Below, in pieces: positions 1 to 12,011 of a stretch of DNA of 64,000 nt (its first letter is position 1; each line of letters starts with the position of its first letter). A model generated the notes under the pieces. The model saw only the letters and a program-made list of their open reading frames with translations, was not told the origin of the DNA and did no database searches. Position numbers and translations under genes: made by a program. The DNA comes from Panonychus citri (Eukaryota; Arthropoda; Arachnida; Trombidiformes; Tetranychidae): NCBI RefSeq assembly GCF_014898815.1, contig NW_026515438.1, forward strand, positions 992,001-1,056,000, given 5' to 3'.

Positions 1-599
1 TGTAGTCTAATCGTTGAAGCGTGGTTTCTGTTAGTTAACTCAAAACTTAATCAATCTGATTAATCATCTCGTAATTTAATCAATCAAATTTGAACATCTG
101 AAGTCACTTGAATAAGGAACTAGATCAATAATTAATGAAACTCATCATCATTATCACTATGAATAGTAAATAGAATGAGAAAGTTTTAAATAATAATTAA
201 GGTAAATTATTGTCATGGAAGGTTAGGAGAAATCAAGGAATTAATTGATCCAGTTCAGTTTCTCTTTGTAATTTCAAGGGAAACCCATTAATTGTACATA
301 AAAAACACATCCATAAGGCACATCACAGATAATTGATTAAAAACGCAGCAACAGATGAGAGCTAATTAATCGGAGGATTATAATTTTGTTTGATTAGTGA
401 AGCTTCACAATTAAGAGCACATTATGTTTTCGGTCGTGTTGTTGGTTGATAGGAATGTAATTTAAATATAATAATAATAATGATGCAGAATAATCCAAAT
501 CAATCCAATGGAAGAATATAAATTTTGTGTTTGGGTGAAATTGAGTTGATTGGCTTTGAATGTAATTTAATTAGTGAAGATGATGATTAATTCTGACAA
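1..599. other. Intergenic DNA 3' of the GalNAc-transferase gene
   Basis: AT-rich sequence with no convincing reading frame. The part next to position 600 is presumably the 3' UTR of the minus-strand GalNAc-transferase gene. I see nothing else in it. Confidence 0.5.
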
Positions 600-2771
600 T
601 TAGTCCTCTTCTTTGTAGGGTGTTATCTTTTTCCATATCCATTGCTGTGCGACTTCATTTGGATCACATTTAGTTAATTTAACGGAAGAATCACTTTTGA
701 AAAATTGTAAGCATTTGGTGGTCGATGTATGAACCATTTGTTTGGTGTGTTCATCAAATGACCAAGGCCCATCAACGGTTCCCAATTTACAGTAAATTAA
801 ACTCATCTTATGATTATCGGCATCTATACATCTCTCACCAACACCAAGTTGACCCTCTTCATTGAGACGGAAAAGTTGATTACCACCCGATGAATGGCAA
901 GTGGAAAGATGAACAGTTCGTGGTGGTGCCGATGATCCAGTGTCCAAACATTTGTCGGTCGCTTTGTTTCGCACTTCGCCCCAATGGACATTTGCTGGAA
1001 GGGCAGGGAAATGTTTATAAACAACATGACCGATTCGATCCATGAACCAGTCAAATGATTTACATTGAAGTTTATCTTTGATCGCCAATTGAGCGGAAAC
1101 ATCACCAGGATCATAGAAAGTGGCCAAAGGCTCACGGGTGTAGAAATAATCTCGATACTTTTGGTCCCACCAAACTTCAATTACTCTCTTATAATTGGTA
1201 ATGATTAAAGGTCCTTTTCGTTTATTGGCTAAAGAGCCGAAAGAGTAAGGCATAAATGGCCTGTAAACGTGACCCACTCTAGAACAGGGGACCCAAAGTA
1301 AATTACCGCCACATTGCCAAACTTTGAAAGAAAGTTCGAAATTTTCTCCTCCCCAAACCAGTAAATCGGGATCGTAAGTTCCCAGTTCGAGGAAATAATC
1401 TTTAGCGATGGCGAACAAACCACCGGCGTGAGTTGGTGCTTCATAAGGTTCGCTGACTTTATGAGTTTTCAAATGCTTGTCCATGTCCACCTCAATCTCT
1501 TTATAATACATTCCCCATTCCCAGATTCCTTGGTAATGTTGATCTGGACGAGAATAAACTGATCGATATTCAAAAGTTTCCGAATCAATACCATCGATTA
1601 TTGGAACTGTAAGTGTTTTCTTATCCCGAGCAATCGGAGCCAATAAAGGTGGTAACCAATTATGATTTACTTCACAATGAGCATCAAGGAAAACAATAAC
1701 ATCCCCTAAGGCATCGTTAGCTCCTCGTGATCTCGAACGGATTAAACCTTCTCGTTTAACATTTCGAATCAATCGCACTTTACCAGATCTTTCATCGAGC
1801 TCTTCTCCTTGCAAAGCCTTCTCTTTACTGTAACTAGTTGGATCGAAATGGTGTTTAAATGGACCAAAATGATCCAACAAGTATTTGTTCAGCTCTTCTT
1901 TAAGAGGCAATTTATCGGAAAAATCGTCGACCAGTAAAACCTCACGAAGAGCTTGTCGAGGCGATCGTAGTAAAATTGAGTGAACGGTTCGCATCAAAGT
2001 CGATAAACCTTCATTGTGAAAAACGACAACAACCGACGCGGTGGGCAAATTTTCACCATAATGCCAGAATTTACATTCATCTAATCTTATATCAGGAACT
2101 GATCGATCCATTGGAATCAGTTGACTCGCAGCGATGTTCATACCATATTGTGATTTAAGACTGTGAACCTCTTGATGGTCAATATCTTTCAGTCCATCTA
2201 ATTTAAATGGTTTACCAGCATCTCCATTTCGTCCCATTAATGGTGATCGGATATCTTCATAATTGCCCAATCTATTTTCTTCAAAGAAAGCATATTTATC
2301 GCCATAGGAAAAGGTCGGCATTGCAACGGCAGTTTCGTCAATATGTTTCATTTTATTGTTCCCATTTCTAGAAAATGATGTAAAAAAACATAGAGAAATA
2401 AATTAGTTAAATTGTAAACCAAATTATGGTCAAGAAATTGTAACATTTGCTTACCTAATTAAATTGTTATCCATCTTATTATCATCATCACTGGCAGGAG
2501 CTGGAGCAACAACAACTCCATTATCACCGATATTGTTGACGCTTTGAATTGCTTGATTATCTTCTTTATCACCACTAATTAAAGGTTGAAATTTTGGATT
2601 AATTGGCCTCTTATTGGGCTCATTAACTGGTCTCTTTTCAGTTCCACTTGGCACAAGAGAAATTAACATAAAAGTCGCCAGAACAAGGACACTCATCAAA
2701 ATAAGAGCGATACTGTATCGTCTTAATCGCACTCGAGATCCTTTGAAAATCAAATCGACCAAAGGTATCAT
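600..2771 (-). CDS. Polypeptide N-acetylgalactosaminyltransferase (GT27), GALNT7-like
   Basis: Starts mucin-type O-glycosylation by moving GalNAc from UDP-GalNAc to Ser/Thr of proteins in the Golgi. Two exons, 2771-2455 and 2367-600, are joined by an 87-bp GT-AG intron; the frame is preserved and gives 694 residues. Exon 1 encodes a short cytosolic basic end (RLRRY), one membrane segment at about residues 20-42 and a stem region, a type II topology. Exon 2 holds the catalytic domain with the metal-binding DxH motif (FLDAHCEVN) and the WGGENFE donor/acceptor motif, then a C-terminal ricin-B lectin domain (GGNQLFR, CIDAD, QQWIW). The wording around WEWGMYYKE and CKSFDWFM is closest, from memory, to the GALNT7/Pgant7 branch. 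Degenerate copies lie at 10.6 kb/27.0 kb and 28.3 kb. The family is certain; the subtype is less so. Confidence 0.93.
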
Positions 2772-3940
2772 CTTGTAATTAGAATCACCTTCAGATTAAA
2801 CAATAACAAACTAATGGTTAATCACACTGGTAAAATAATCCTTGCAAAAATTGTAACAATTTGAAGGGATTATTGTTTACAGTCTAAGGGATAGAAGTTG
2901 ATTTGATTCCTCGGTTGATTGTTGATTTAAAAGGAAAACACCTAAACCAATGACCACAAAATGGTTGACAAGAGGAAAGAAAATGAGAGAGAGAAAAAAA
3001 ACAAACAAAATTAATAGAAAATCAAATCAATTAGGAGATGATGATGTAGAAAAGAGTCAATTTAAGGTCCATTGATGTGTTTACAGGTTAGATGATGATA
3101 TTGATGATGATGGAGAAAAAAATGAACAAAAAAGGAGACACAAAATGTTGGAAGATGTTGATGACAATTCTAACCAGTTAAGGTTGATAATCACAATGAA
3201 AAGAAGACGATTAAGATGAAGAAGTAAAATAGGAAAAGGTTACGGATGAAATGAGGCCACAAAAACCATCGACATCATCAGAATATCAACTTACTGGTTA
3301 AACTCAATGAACGTCATCCTGTTCAGCTGATCCTCCAAACATTATCTTCTCTTTCTTTCTCTCTTTCTTTTTTGGTTTCTTACCTTTCTATTTACAACAT
3401 AGTGGTGTCTTCATCTCTCTCTCTCTGTCTGTCTGTCTCTCTTTCTCTAACTGATCAGCAATTGTATCATTTTCTGGTACAAAATTTAAGAGTAAACTAA
3501 TCAAGTGGTGATGATTGACCAGTCAACCGATTGTTTAACTTGTTGGATTTGTGACACGCGATCAGTTGGCGACAATTAAATTTTACCGATGTTATTAGAT
3601 TGATCTTGGACTTTAAAGTTTTTTTTTGAACTTGACTTTTGTTTCAAGTTGATTTGGAGACGTTCAAATTGTTAATATTGAGTTGCTAGGGTTTTTTTAT
3701 GTGTTTGGTTAACATCTCTGTTTGGACTTTTTGTTTTCTTGAACTATTAAATATTGTTGTTGTTTGTAAATTAGCACTTTGATTGGTAAATTAATTTACT
3801 GATGATTTGATTAGGTCATGAGATAAACATGATGGAATTAGGATTAATTATCAGGGAATGTTTTTTTTGTTGTTGTTGACAAATTCACATTTATTTTGTC
3901 CAAAAAAAACTTAAATAAACATGGTAGAGATACAGATAAT
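2772..3940. other. Intergenic region between GALNT and RpS28
   Basis: No supported gene. It should contain the promoter and 5' leader of the minus-strand GALNT gene and the 3' UTR of RpS28. It has a CT/CTGT microsatellite around 3414-3445 and homopolymer runs. Confidence 0.5.
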
Positions 3941-4135
3941 TTATCTCAATCTTCTTGCTTCTCTTTCAGATTCTAAAAGAGTGAGAATATCACCTTCTCT
4001 AACAGGTCCTTTAACATTTCTGATAATGGATCGATTGTTTTCGTCCAAAAATTCAACTCGTACTTGAGTACATTGTCCCTGAGATCCAGTTCTTCCCAAA
4101 ACTTTGGTTACACGAGCAAGTTTAACTTTATCCAT
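3941..4135 (-). CDS. RpS28: 40S ribosomal protein S28 (eS28)
   Basis: Small-subunit ribosomal protein of 64 residues, slightly shorter than the usual 65-69 because the N-terminus is compact. It shows the near-invariant family core KLARVTKVLGRTGSQGQCTQ, then RSIIRNVKGPVREGD and the C-terminal ESEREARRLR. The coding part is one exon. An intron in the 5' leader is likely: a good donor (rc of ctcacc) sits at about 4301 and an acceptor at about 4143, seven bases before the ATG. It lies head-to-head with the SLC26 gene, about 0.7 kb away, so the two probably share a divergent promoter region. Confidence 0.97.
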   Translation of the reverse strand: MDKVKLARVTKVLGRTGSQGQCTQVRVEFLDENNRSIIRNVKGPVREGDILTLLESEREARRLR

Positions 4136-4805
4136 AATGTGTCTAAGAAATCAAAAAAAAAGAGAAGAAAAAACAAAATTTAGAAACCAAACCAAAACGA
4201 AACCTCACAACAAAAAATAAGAGACAATCAAGTTAAACGCCACAAAAGAAACCAAGTAAACATTTAAACGACAAACAATCAAAACAAGAACAATTACTCA
4301 CCTTAATTAGAAAGATATTAGTTAATTGAGAACAATTAGAATATAATTAATTAGACAATAAATTTGAAACAAAATTCTGAAAACTCTGAATGGAAATCAC
4401 GGAAACGGAACAGAAAAAAATGCTTTTCGTTGTCATGGTTACACTTTGTCTCTCCCCTTTCATAGACTTTGAGCGCGAGTTACAAATGATTTTTTCTCAA
4501 ATCGAAAGAAAGAGAAAAAGAAAGAGAAAAGTTTCTATGGAGAATTTGACTGTAGCGACTCTGGAGGAATTTTCGAAAACTATTTAGAATGTTTTTTATT
4601 CTCAAGGATTTTTTTTCTTTTCCACAAGTTGTTAGTTCTTTAGCTTGATCGTTACTTCATTTTTTTGCTTCTCTTTGTTTTTCTAATACTTTTGTTTATT
4701 GTTTTATCAACTAATCAACATCGGTGATTGTCAATATTATTTTTAATTGATTTTTCTTTCGAATGTGTTGGTGAGATTTAAGTTTAATTCTAATTTAAAA
4801 AAGGT
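4136..4805. promoter_or_regulatory. Divergent promoter region, RpS28 / SLC26
   Basis: About 670 bp between the two start codons. It contains the putative 5'-leader intron of RpS28 (about 4143-4301). A 65-codon frame at 4390-4587 has low-complexity Lys/Arg composition and I do not consider it a gene. No clear TATA box is evident. Confidence 0.4.
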
Positions 4806-6809
4806 ATGTATATACCTATGGATGAAGATGATGAGACCTCTCTCAGGGGTTGTTGTCTCTGGTGTCGGCAAAGATTTTTCACCAAGGAAAAGATGAAACG
4901 TCGATTCGCCATTTTTACTTGGCTATTGTCTTATTCATTGGCTGATTTTCGGGGTGATATGATTGCTGGTTTATCGGTTGCTTTCACTATTATTCCACAA
5001 GGTTTAGCTCTTGCTATTTTGGCTGGTTTACCTGCACAGTATGGATTGTATACTAGTTTTATTGGTTGTTTTGTTTATGCCATTTTTGGTACTGTTAAGG
5101 ATGTCGCCTTTGGACCAACTTCTATTCTTGCCATTTTAATTGCTCCCTTTGTTGTTATGGGTGGATCAACTTACGCCGTTCTCCTTTCTTTTTATACTGG
5201 TCTTCTCATGTTTATCTTGGGTATACTTAATTTGGGTTTTGTGGTTGATTTTGTCTCATTTCCGGTTCTCTCTTCGTTTTCTACTGCTGCTGCGATAACA
5301 ATTGCCTTTTCTCAGATGAAAAGTTTCTTTGGTATTCATTACAGTGCTGTTCGTTTTCTTCCGACTATTTCTGGTCTTTTTACTCATATAAATCAGATTA
5401 ACTTGTGGGATACCTTTTTGGGAATTTGTTGTCTTGCTTTTCTCATTCCATTGCAACATTTTCGAACCTCTTCTTTTTTCTTCTTTGAGTCTCGAACTTC
5501 ACCACCATCAACGGGTCTTCGTGTGATCGCCAAAATTTGCAATCTTTTAGTAACAGCTCGTAATGCAGTTGTGGTTATAATCTGTGGGCTAATTGCCGCT
5601 CATACCAATGTTTTCACTATTAATACTGATATTAAGGTTGGATTACCGCCGATGCAATTGCCAAGTTTTAGTTATGGTTTTAATGAAACTTATCGTTCAC
5701 CAACTCAAGTTATTGGTGATTTAGCACCAGGAATTGTTGTCATGGCTTTGGTTGCACTTTTGGAAACTGTTGCTGTGGCCAAAGCATTTATGCCTGATAA
5801 GAAGTTAGATGCTACTCAAGAATTAATCGCTCTTGGTATTGGTAATGTTTTGGGAAGTTTTTTCTCTGCTTTTCCAGCAACGGGTAGTTTTTCCCGATCA
5901 GCAGTAAATCATAATAGTGGTGTTCGAACACCACTCGGTGGAATTGTAACTGGTTCACTTGTAATACTCGCATTGGGCACTTTAGCTCCATTCTTCAAAT
6001 TTATTCCCAAACCAGCACTTGCTTCAATCATCATAGCAGCAGTTTTACCAATGATTAAGTTCAGTGATATAATCGTTATATGGAGAGCAAACAGAATCGA
6101 TGTTGTCCCTTATTTCATCACCTTTTTCTCGTGCCTTTTCATTGGCCTTGAATATGGAATCTTTTTAGGTGTAACATTCTCACTTCTAGTTCTTCTCTAT
6201 CTAATGGCCAGACCAAGGATCAGTATTATGGCTCGAAAAACACCAATCGGTGATCATTTTCTTTACGTTAAACCAGATCGAAGTGTCCTTTTCCCCTCAG
6301 TTGAATACATGAAGGTCAAAATTAACAAGGCAATAATTTCCTATGGTTGTCAATCTCTTTACCTCGCAATCGTCATCGACGGTGAGCATATGTTCAGAGC
6401 TGATTCAACTTTTGCAATGGTAAATATATTAATAGAAAATTAAATGATTAATGTTTTTTTTTATTCTTTGCTTATTATCTCATCAGCAAATTTCATTGTT
6501 ACTGATTGAAATTAATTAACTTTTTTAATTTTTATTTTCTAGTCTGTTCGTCATATGGTTGAACATTATCGCGAATCAGGTTATATAACCATTTTTTATA
6601 ACCTTCGAAAAGCTCCACTTCGAGCCTTGGATGCAGTTTTCATGGATTCAGAGGATTTTATTAATTGTGAAAATGAAGATAATGTTTACCAATCAATTAG
6701 AACAACAATCGTTAAAGCTGGACTTTCATGTCCAGCCGATGAAAGAGATGGTCATCCATTGAAACGAAGAAAATCAAGCCATTGGTTAACCTCATCAGTT
6801 GAATACTAA
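4806..6809 (+). CDS. SLC26-family sulfate/anion transporter (SLC26A11-like)
   Basis: Plasma-membrane anion exchanger or transporter of the SulP/SLC26 family. Exons 4806-6419 and 6543-6809 are joined by a phase-0 GT-AG intron (123 bp), giving 626 residues. The transmembrane domain carries the family signature PQGLALAILAGLPAQYGLYT near residues 62-81, the DVAFGPTSI motif after it, and the ATGSFSRSAVNHNSG segment near residue 359. The C-terminus from about residue 495 is a STAS domain, interrupted by the intron after GEHMFRADSTFAM. The short N-terminus and short STAS domain fit the SLC26A11 (sodium-independent sulfate) branch best. An in-frame ATG four codons downstream (4818) is an alternative start. 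Confidence 0.93.
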
Positions 6810-7509
6810 TTAATTAACCTGTTGAAGCCATTCCAATAATCAGATCTAAAAGATAAAATTAACTAATCAACAGTATTTTTGACCATCTAATATTTTGTTT
6901 TATTCCATAAGAAATGACCACTGATATTTATTTTTTTTTGTCTTTCATGTTGAACATTGTCGCAAACACCATTTCATCAGTTAATCATTAATCAATTGTC
7001 CTTATAAATATCTTTTTTTATACAAATTTGTTTAACAATTAAGTTTCTTTTTCCACTTTAACTATTGAATTTATATCTAAAGCAATAAAATAAATCAACT
7101 GTTTGTTTGCTAATTGAAACGAAAACAATCAAACTATGAAAAATTGATTTTCCATCTAAACTGATCCAATTGGAAAAGTGATTAATTGTATTACCTTTTT
7201 TAGATTGTTCTCTTAATTATCAATAGTGATTTTTGATCAATTGCTCAACAGAAACAAAACATTAATTCAATTTACCTTAATCAAGGAAGTCATTGATTCT
7301 TGTTGTAACTTTGATTTAGTTGATTGTAACAATTGATTTCTCATTTCAATTATCTTTTAATTGAACATCAGTGGTTTAAAAAATGATTAATTATGACCAA
7401 CTGATAAGGGTTAATTATCTGATGAATTATTTTGTTTGATTTGATAGTGTTAATTGTTTGTGAATCTCTTAAGATTAACAATTGATTAATTATTAGAGAT
7501 CAACAAAAA
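6810..7509. other. Intergenic DNA 3' of SLC26
   Basis: AT-rich, no supported gene. It includes the SLC26 3' UTR with AATAAA-like sites near 7084-7090 (gcaataaaataaa). Nothing else recognised. Confidence 0.5.
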
Positions 7510-7930
7510 AGGAGAATAAGATAAATAGTAAATTAGATATAAAGCTGAAAGTGAATTACAAACAATTAACTAATAGCAACAAGATAATGAATAACAAAAA
7601 TCTCACAATTATATTGATTGTTTGCTAATTGTCAATTGTTAGTAAATCAGTTTCTCTTAATTGTTTACATTAGTTTTTGTTTTTCGGCAACTTTGATTAT
7701 CGGTCAAATCGTTGATCAACTTATCAATTGATTGGATTCACGTTTTTTTCCCAATCAGTATTTTATCATATTCATTGAAGACAAACAGCTAATAGAAAAT
7801 TAATTTTTCATTAATTAATTAATTTGATGCGAAAATATAAAACCGGCGAAAATAAACTAATCCCGAGAGCGGAAAAATTAACCGAATCAAAGAAAACGAC
7901 ACTAGCGACGTCTATGGAAAACTAGACGAG
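7510..7930 (+). promoter_or_regulatory. Duplicated promoter/first-exon segment (copy 1)
   Basis: This stretch is recognisably homologous to 27,096-27,440 upstream of RBX1. Shared words include ATTACAAACAATTAACTAAT, AGTAAATCAG.TTCTCTTAA, TCGGTCAAATCGTT and AAAACCGG.GAAAATAAACTAA. It ends in CTAGACGAG followed by a good donor (gtaatt at 7931), so I infer a noncoding first exon for the gene at 9458. Confidence 0.5.
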
Positions 7931-9422
7931 GTAATTTTGAACATTTTCTCATCTCAACTTGAGACAAACACAATTAATTTAATCATTAATTAACTAATTG
8001 TTTTCATCTTTAAATGTTCACATAGAGACATTGACAGTTAATCACTTTATTCAATTAGTCAACTATTCTAATCAATTAATGTTCCAAGAAAAGAATTAAA
8101 TTAATTCTTCTCAGGCCTTATTCTTATTCTTCATGTTTTCTTTTCATATACATTAACCTATGAATATTATTTTCTCTCGGTGAGTAAATTGTTTAAACAA
8201 TAAATCTTTTGTCTTTGGTTAATTGTTTTACCGTTTAATTGATTATCTGATTTCTCTTATCAGCCTAATCTTAATTCCTCCCTGTTAATGATTTTTATTA
8301 CCCAGTGTACAAGAGTTTTTCTTTTCTAAATCCCCTGTAACCTTTTTTTTCCACTGCTTTTGCTTAGTGATTTCGCCAACCGGTATCTCTGTTTAACTGG
8401 TGATTAAACAATCGTCTCATTTAAGTTAATTATCTCCTTAATTGATGATTAACTACCATCATTAAAGATTCTTGACACTGTTGATTTTTGTAACTCGTAA
8501 TTACCAAATGGTAATCACTGTTATTGCCGGTGATTAATTGGTTTAATTACTGTTCTGTTACCCTCAAGATCTGGTAACTCCAAAAAAAAGCTATTCTGAT
8601 TTGGAAATCATTTGGTGACCGGTTCTGTTTTTCATCCGTTTCCATCTTTCACAATCAACTCCATTGGCCAACAATTAACCCTCGACAGTCCAGATCCTCG
8701 TCTAACCAACAACCCAAAATAGTACCAGTGAAGTTAATTCACTCAGTGTTGCGTGTGAGTTGATTATTTCAATTTTATCTCTGTTTCTTTTAGCCAGGCA
8801 ATAGGTTTGGCTTTTTTTCTCAAGTCGCCTTCATCTCCATCAAATCCTCATTCAGTCATTTCAATTCCTCCCAAAGCAACGAAGGAATAGCTTGATTCGA
8901 TTTACTCTTTCTCACCGTTTTTCCACCTCATCTAGAAGTTACCAACTTTCAATAGAAAATTACTAAATTCTCCTTATTAATTGTGTTTGATTAGTAACAG
9001 ACTCTCAATGGAACAATGGTAATACAACATTTCCACTGTCAAGACAAATCATCAAACATCTTTTTCATCCATTGGTCTTTGTGCAAAAAAAGATTGTGAT
9101 TTCTCTTGTATTTGTGTTGACATGTTTCCCTTTTCACTCTTCTAACCAGAGATACTTTAACTACCTTTTTATATTCTTTCATTTTCTTCTTGGACCATCA
9201 TCTTAATTGTAACTCTATTACAATCTAGTTCTCTTAATTTCTCATCCACTAAATTCTAAGGTGAACATTTGTTTTCTATTCTTTTCCCTTGTGTCTATGA
9301 TTTTCTCTAAAGCTTTCTATTTATGTTCCATCTCTTTTCATAGATTTAACTGTTCTCATATTCCTCTCTTTTCTTTTATATCTCAATTGATATTCTATTC
9401 TTTTTGTTCCCCTCTTCTCTAG
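7931..9422 (+). other. Putative 5'-leader intron of the 9458 gene
   Basis: Starts with gtaatt after CTAGACGAG and ends with a pyrimidine-rich tract and cctcttctctag just before the leader of the coding exon. AT-rich; no reading frame of note. The splice is inferred from sequence only. Confidence 0.4.
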
Positions 9423-9457
9423 ATCCAGACAACTAAACAATTAAAGTATTAAACAAG

Positions 9458-10342
9458 ATGGAAGATTCAAACTCATTGGATTGTATGATTATGGACGATG
9501 ATGATGATGACCTAATCGACGAACCAATCAGTTTAAATGATCTACGGTTAATGTTTGCCAAACTACAAGAAATGCATTCGAAGGATGAAATGAAAGAAAT
9601 GGAATTAAAGAGAAAACTTGCCGAAGTGGAAAGTTCATCAATCGTACACAAACTTTCTCGCCTGCGAAATGAAGTTGAAGAAATTAAGGATAAAATTGAA
9701 TCGGTGAAAAAAGAAAACAAAACTCTCTCATCATTTGATTTAGATCTTTGTACTACGATGAGTGAGACACTTTATGAAGCAATGGACAAACCTCTTGAAA
9801 TTATGTATAAATGTTCAAAATGCTACTTTGAGACAGTCAAAGATAGTGAAAATCTTCATGTCAAGTCCACAATTACGAAACATTGTCAAACGGAACTAAC
9901 ATTTCCTCCATCATTTACCTCCTTTACATCATCGCCACCCTGCTCCTCATCATTGGTAAAGGAGAGACCATTTAACGCTCAGGATGCATTCATTGAGATA
10001 CAATTAGATCGTAAGAGACAATTAGAGGAACAATTAAAACAGTTAAAGAAACAAATGTGGTACGAAGGACCCGAAGTGATGCTTGTCAAACTCGACGCCT
10101 ATGAGAAGATGCTTGTCAAATCAAGTATCAGGCCACGGAAAAAAGTCCAACGGAATCAATTTGATTGTTTCCTCGAAATAAGTGATAACCTTGAGAAACG
10201 TCCCCGTTTAGAAACATCCAGACCAACATCACCATCTTCAACAAATAATAGTAACGGTACCAAAATGGATGAAGTGGTCCAATTGTTTTTCACCGCCCCA
10301 CCGAAACAAACCAATGGCCAAGGATCTCAAAATCATACCTAA
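9458..10342 (+). CDS. Uncharacterised acidic coiled-coil protein
   Basis: Intact single-exon frame of 294 residues; I do not recognise the family. The N-terminus is very acidic (MIMDDDDDDLIDE). It is followed by a predicted coiled coil at about 30-95 (charged heptads around KEMELKRKLAEVE), a short Cys pair (CSKC, about 121-124), a Ser/Pro/Thr-rich linker, and a second coiled coil at about 180-205 (DRKRQLEEQLKQLKKQM). The tail has basic patches (RPRKKVQR, KRPRLE) that could be nuclear localisation signals. There is no signal peptide or membrane segment. It occupies the position in the left duplicated block that RBX1 occupies in the right block, but the two proteins are unrelated. A nuclear scaffold role is a guess. 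Confidence 0.7.
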   Translation: MEDSNSLDCMIMDDDDDDLIDEPISLNDLRLMFAKLQEMHSKDEMKEMELKRKLAEVESSSIVHKLSRLRNEVEEIKDKIESVKKENKTLSSFDLDLCTTMSETLYEAMDKPLEIMYKCSKCYFETVKDSENLHVKSTITKHCQTELTFPPSFTSFTSSPPCSSSLVKERPFNAQDAFIEIQLDRKRQLEEQLKQLKKQMWYEGPEVMLVKLDAYEKMLVKSSIRPRKKVQRNQFDCFLEISDNLEKRPRLETSRPTSPSSTNNSNGTKMDEVVQLFFTAPPKQTNGQGSQNHT

Positions 10343-10577
10343 AAATACCAAATATCTTCGTAGGTTAATCTTTTTTTTCATTTACTCGAATAAAATTACA
10401 ATTAAAAGAATTTATCTTCGAAAGTTAATTTAGTTACCAACGACTTTCTATCTACACTTGTTACTAATTTATTCTTTATTGTCCTTCTCTCTGGTCTCGT
10501 GACATTTTTTGATAATGTGATCAATATAATTGACTGGAAAATATCATTTCCGTCCATCGATTTCAATTCAGATCTTA
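10343..10577. repeat. Duplicated 3' segment (copy 1)
   Basis: Homologous to 28,040-28,258 downstream of RBX1. Shared words include ATCTTCGTAGGT, TTTCATTTAC, ATCTTCGAAAGTTAAT and TTTCTGTCCATC-like sequence, at roughly 70-80% identity by eye. Together with the promoter segment and the GALNT fragment it defines the repeated block. Confidence 0.6.
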
Positions 10578-10804
10578 CCTTTCGATGTATGAACCATTTG
10601 ATTAGTGAGTTGATCGAATGACCAATGTCCATCTCTGGCGATTTCAAATAAACCACCAATGGTTATTATTATTACTCAAATTTTTTTAGTTCCGATCAAT
10701 TGGAGCCAACAAAGATAGCCAATTATAATTTAATTCACAATTAGAATCAAGGAAAACAAAAACGGCATAACCCCTCAGGCATCGTTAGCGCTTCGTGATC
10801 TTGA
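10578..10804 (-). pseudogene. Degenerate GALNT fragment, left half (split by the Polinton)
   Basis: Decayed copy of exon 2 of the GALNT gene at 600-2367. Positions about 10,580-10,640 match parent 720-790; about 10,690-10,804 match parent 1625-1735, with the middle deleted. Frames are broken. The homology continues at 27,021 after the transposon, so the element landed inside this fragment. Confidence 0.8.
10799..10804. repeat. Target-site duplication, left (ATCTTG)
   Basis: The six bases just outside the left end of the element are ATCTTG, repeated exactly at 27,021-27,026. Six bp is the duplication length characteristic of Polinton integrases. The parental GALNT gene has ATCTCG at the matching place (about 1730-1735). 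Confidence 0.9.
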
Positions 10805-10877
10805 GTAGTAAAAAATCTGTTTGCTCCAGCTCATTTTTTTTCAGCTTCGCTGAAAAAAAATGATCTGGAGCAAACAG
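10805..10877 (+). repeat. Left terminal inverted repeat with hairpin
   Basis: Starts AGTAGTAAAAAAT and then forms a near-perfect palindrome at 10,818-10,877: arms of 28-29 nt (CTGTTTGCTCCAG... / ...CTGGAGCAAACAG) around a TTC loop at 10,847-10,849, with one mismatch and one bulged T. The reverse complement of 26,951-27,020 aligns to it. At about 73 bp it is much shorter than the several-hundred-bp termini common in this group. Confidence 0.9.
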
Positions 10878-11221
10878 ATAACGATTATTTTTGTCGGACT
10901 GATTTTGGATAATTGTTTCCGCGATTGTTATTAATGATAAATTCCTATCAGGATATAATTAAAAATAATAATTCTCAATATGATCGAGAGATAAAATGTA
11001 CGTGACTCTAAGAGAATGAAAAGGTTGAACGGAAAGTCTCAGAATTGAATAAAAAGAAAGAGAAATCAAAGGAAATTCGTCAGTCCAACAACAGTCATCA
11101 TATTGTCAACATTTAAAAGTTCTCAACAAATACAATTGATTTATTTTACGTTATTAAGCAAAGTTTTTGTGTTAGTTCTCCGAAAATATTTCAACTGGTA
11201 ATTAAAATACAATAACTTTCA
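10878..11221 (+). promoter_or_regulatory. Left subterminal noncoding region of the element
   Basis: About 340 bp between the terminal hairpin and the first gene. It must hold the promoter of the 11,222 gene; no TATATAAG-type box is visible here. No reading frame. Confidence 0.4.
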
Positions 11222-11779
11222 ATGGCTACACAACCAGCTGTGAAAAAAGTTCGTGTAAAGAAGGTTACCACTGAAAGACCTGAACCAGCTGCAATCAATA
11301 TCATGGACAGTATCAAGAATATGTCGAGAATTCCCAAGAAAAAACCTGAACCTATCCAACAATATGAGTTGGCTCTCAGTGAGGACGAAGATGAAGCGAC
11401 ATCGGTTGTTTCACTTGGCTCAGCTTCAACGTCTGCAGTCAATAATCAGGAGAGGGATGAATCCAGCAAAAAAAGGAAAAGCGAGTGTCTCTACGAACCG
11501 ATAAAGATTGATCTTACCAACGCGCCTGGAAACCGATCAATAACTGTGGCTCAAACTGATGAAGCGCATGCAGACAAATTCATTGTCTCAGACAATTTAG
11601 TATTTTTTACGGACAAATCTCATTGTGGTGGTCGAGTTTGTAAGGTTCGTAAATGGTGGCTCAAAAATCGTCAAGTTGAAGCTTCAAGCTCTGGTGGTGA
11701 GTTTTATAGAGATGACATACCCAATTTCATCACTCATCTCCAAAAAGTATACAACAAATGGAATAAAAACTCGAATTAA
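11222..11779 (+). CDS. Polinton cargo: candidate PC4-type ssDNA-binding coactivator
   Basis: 185-residue protein with a basic, disordered N-terminus (VKKVRVKKV), an acidic/Ser stretch (LSEDEDEATSVVS, about 60-72) and a basic KKRKSE motif that could be a nuclear signal. The last 65 residues resemble the PC4/SUB1 fold: strand, turn, GGRVCKVRKWW strand, a polar loop, then a helix rich in aromatic and hydrophobic positions (FITHLQKVYNKW). PC4 proteins bind single-stranded DNA and stimulate RNA polymerase II initiation. The assignment rests on pattern similarity (the G-R/K-V-x3-R-x-W/Y-W core and domain order), so it is tentative. It is the first gene inside the left end, alone before the minisatellite. 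Confidence 0.5.
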   Translation: MATQPAVKKVRVKKVTTERPEPAAINIMDSIKNMSRIPKKKPEPIQQYELALSEDEDEATSVVSLGSASTSAVNNQERDESSKKRKSECLYEPIKIDLTNAPGNRSITVAQTDEAHADKFIVSDNLVFFTDKSHCGGRVCKVRKWWLKNRQVEASSSGGEFYRDDIPNFITHLQKVYNKWNKNSN

Positions 11780-12011
11780 TGTACTTCGTTTGAGAAAGTC
11801 ATGTAAATCTGTCTTAAATCCGAACCAATAAATAATTTTGCATCATAATGGAATTTGAATGATTCTTATATTGTTGGCATGAATCAACATACTATCAATT
11901 TTCAATATTTAAAATACAGATAAATTGAATATAATAACAATATGAAGAAAAGCAATGTTAAATTGTCATACTTGATAAGTAAATCCTTTTAAATAGTAAA
12001 AGTTTTCAGTA

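Noticed and set aside
824..1444. Open frames overlapping GALNT in another frame of the same strand (118 and 71 codons)
   Set aside because: They are alternative-frame shadows of a clear coding exon; the copy at 28,353-28,664 follows simply from the near-identical duplicated tract.
4390..4587. 65-codon frame between RpS28 and SLC26
   Set aside because: Low-complexity Lys/Arg sequence in a promoter region with no family resemblance.
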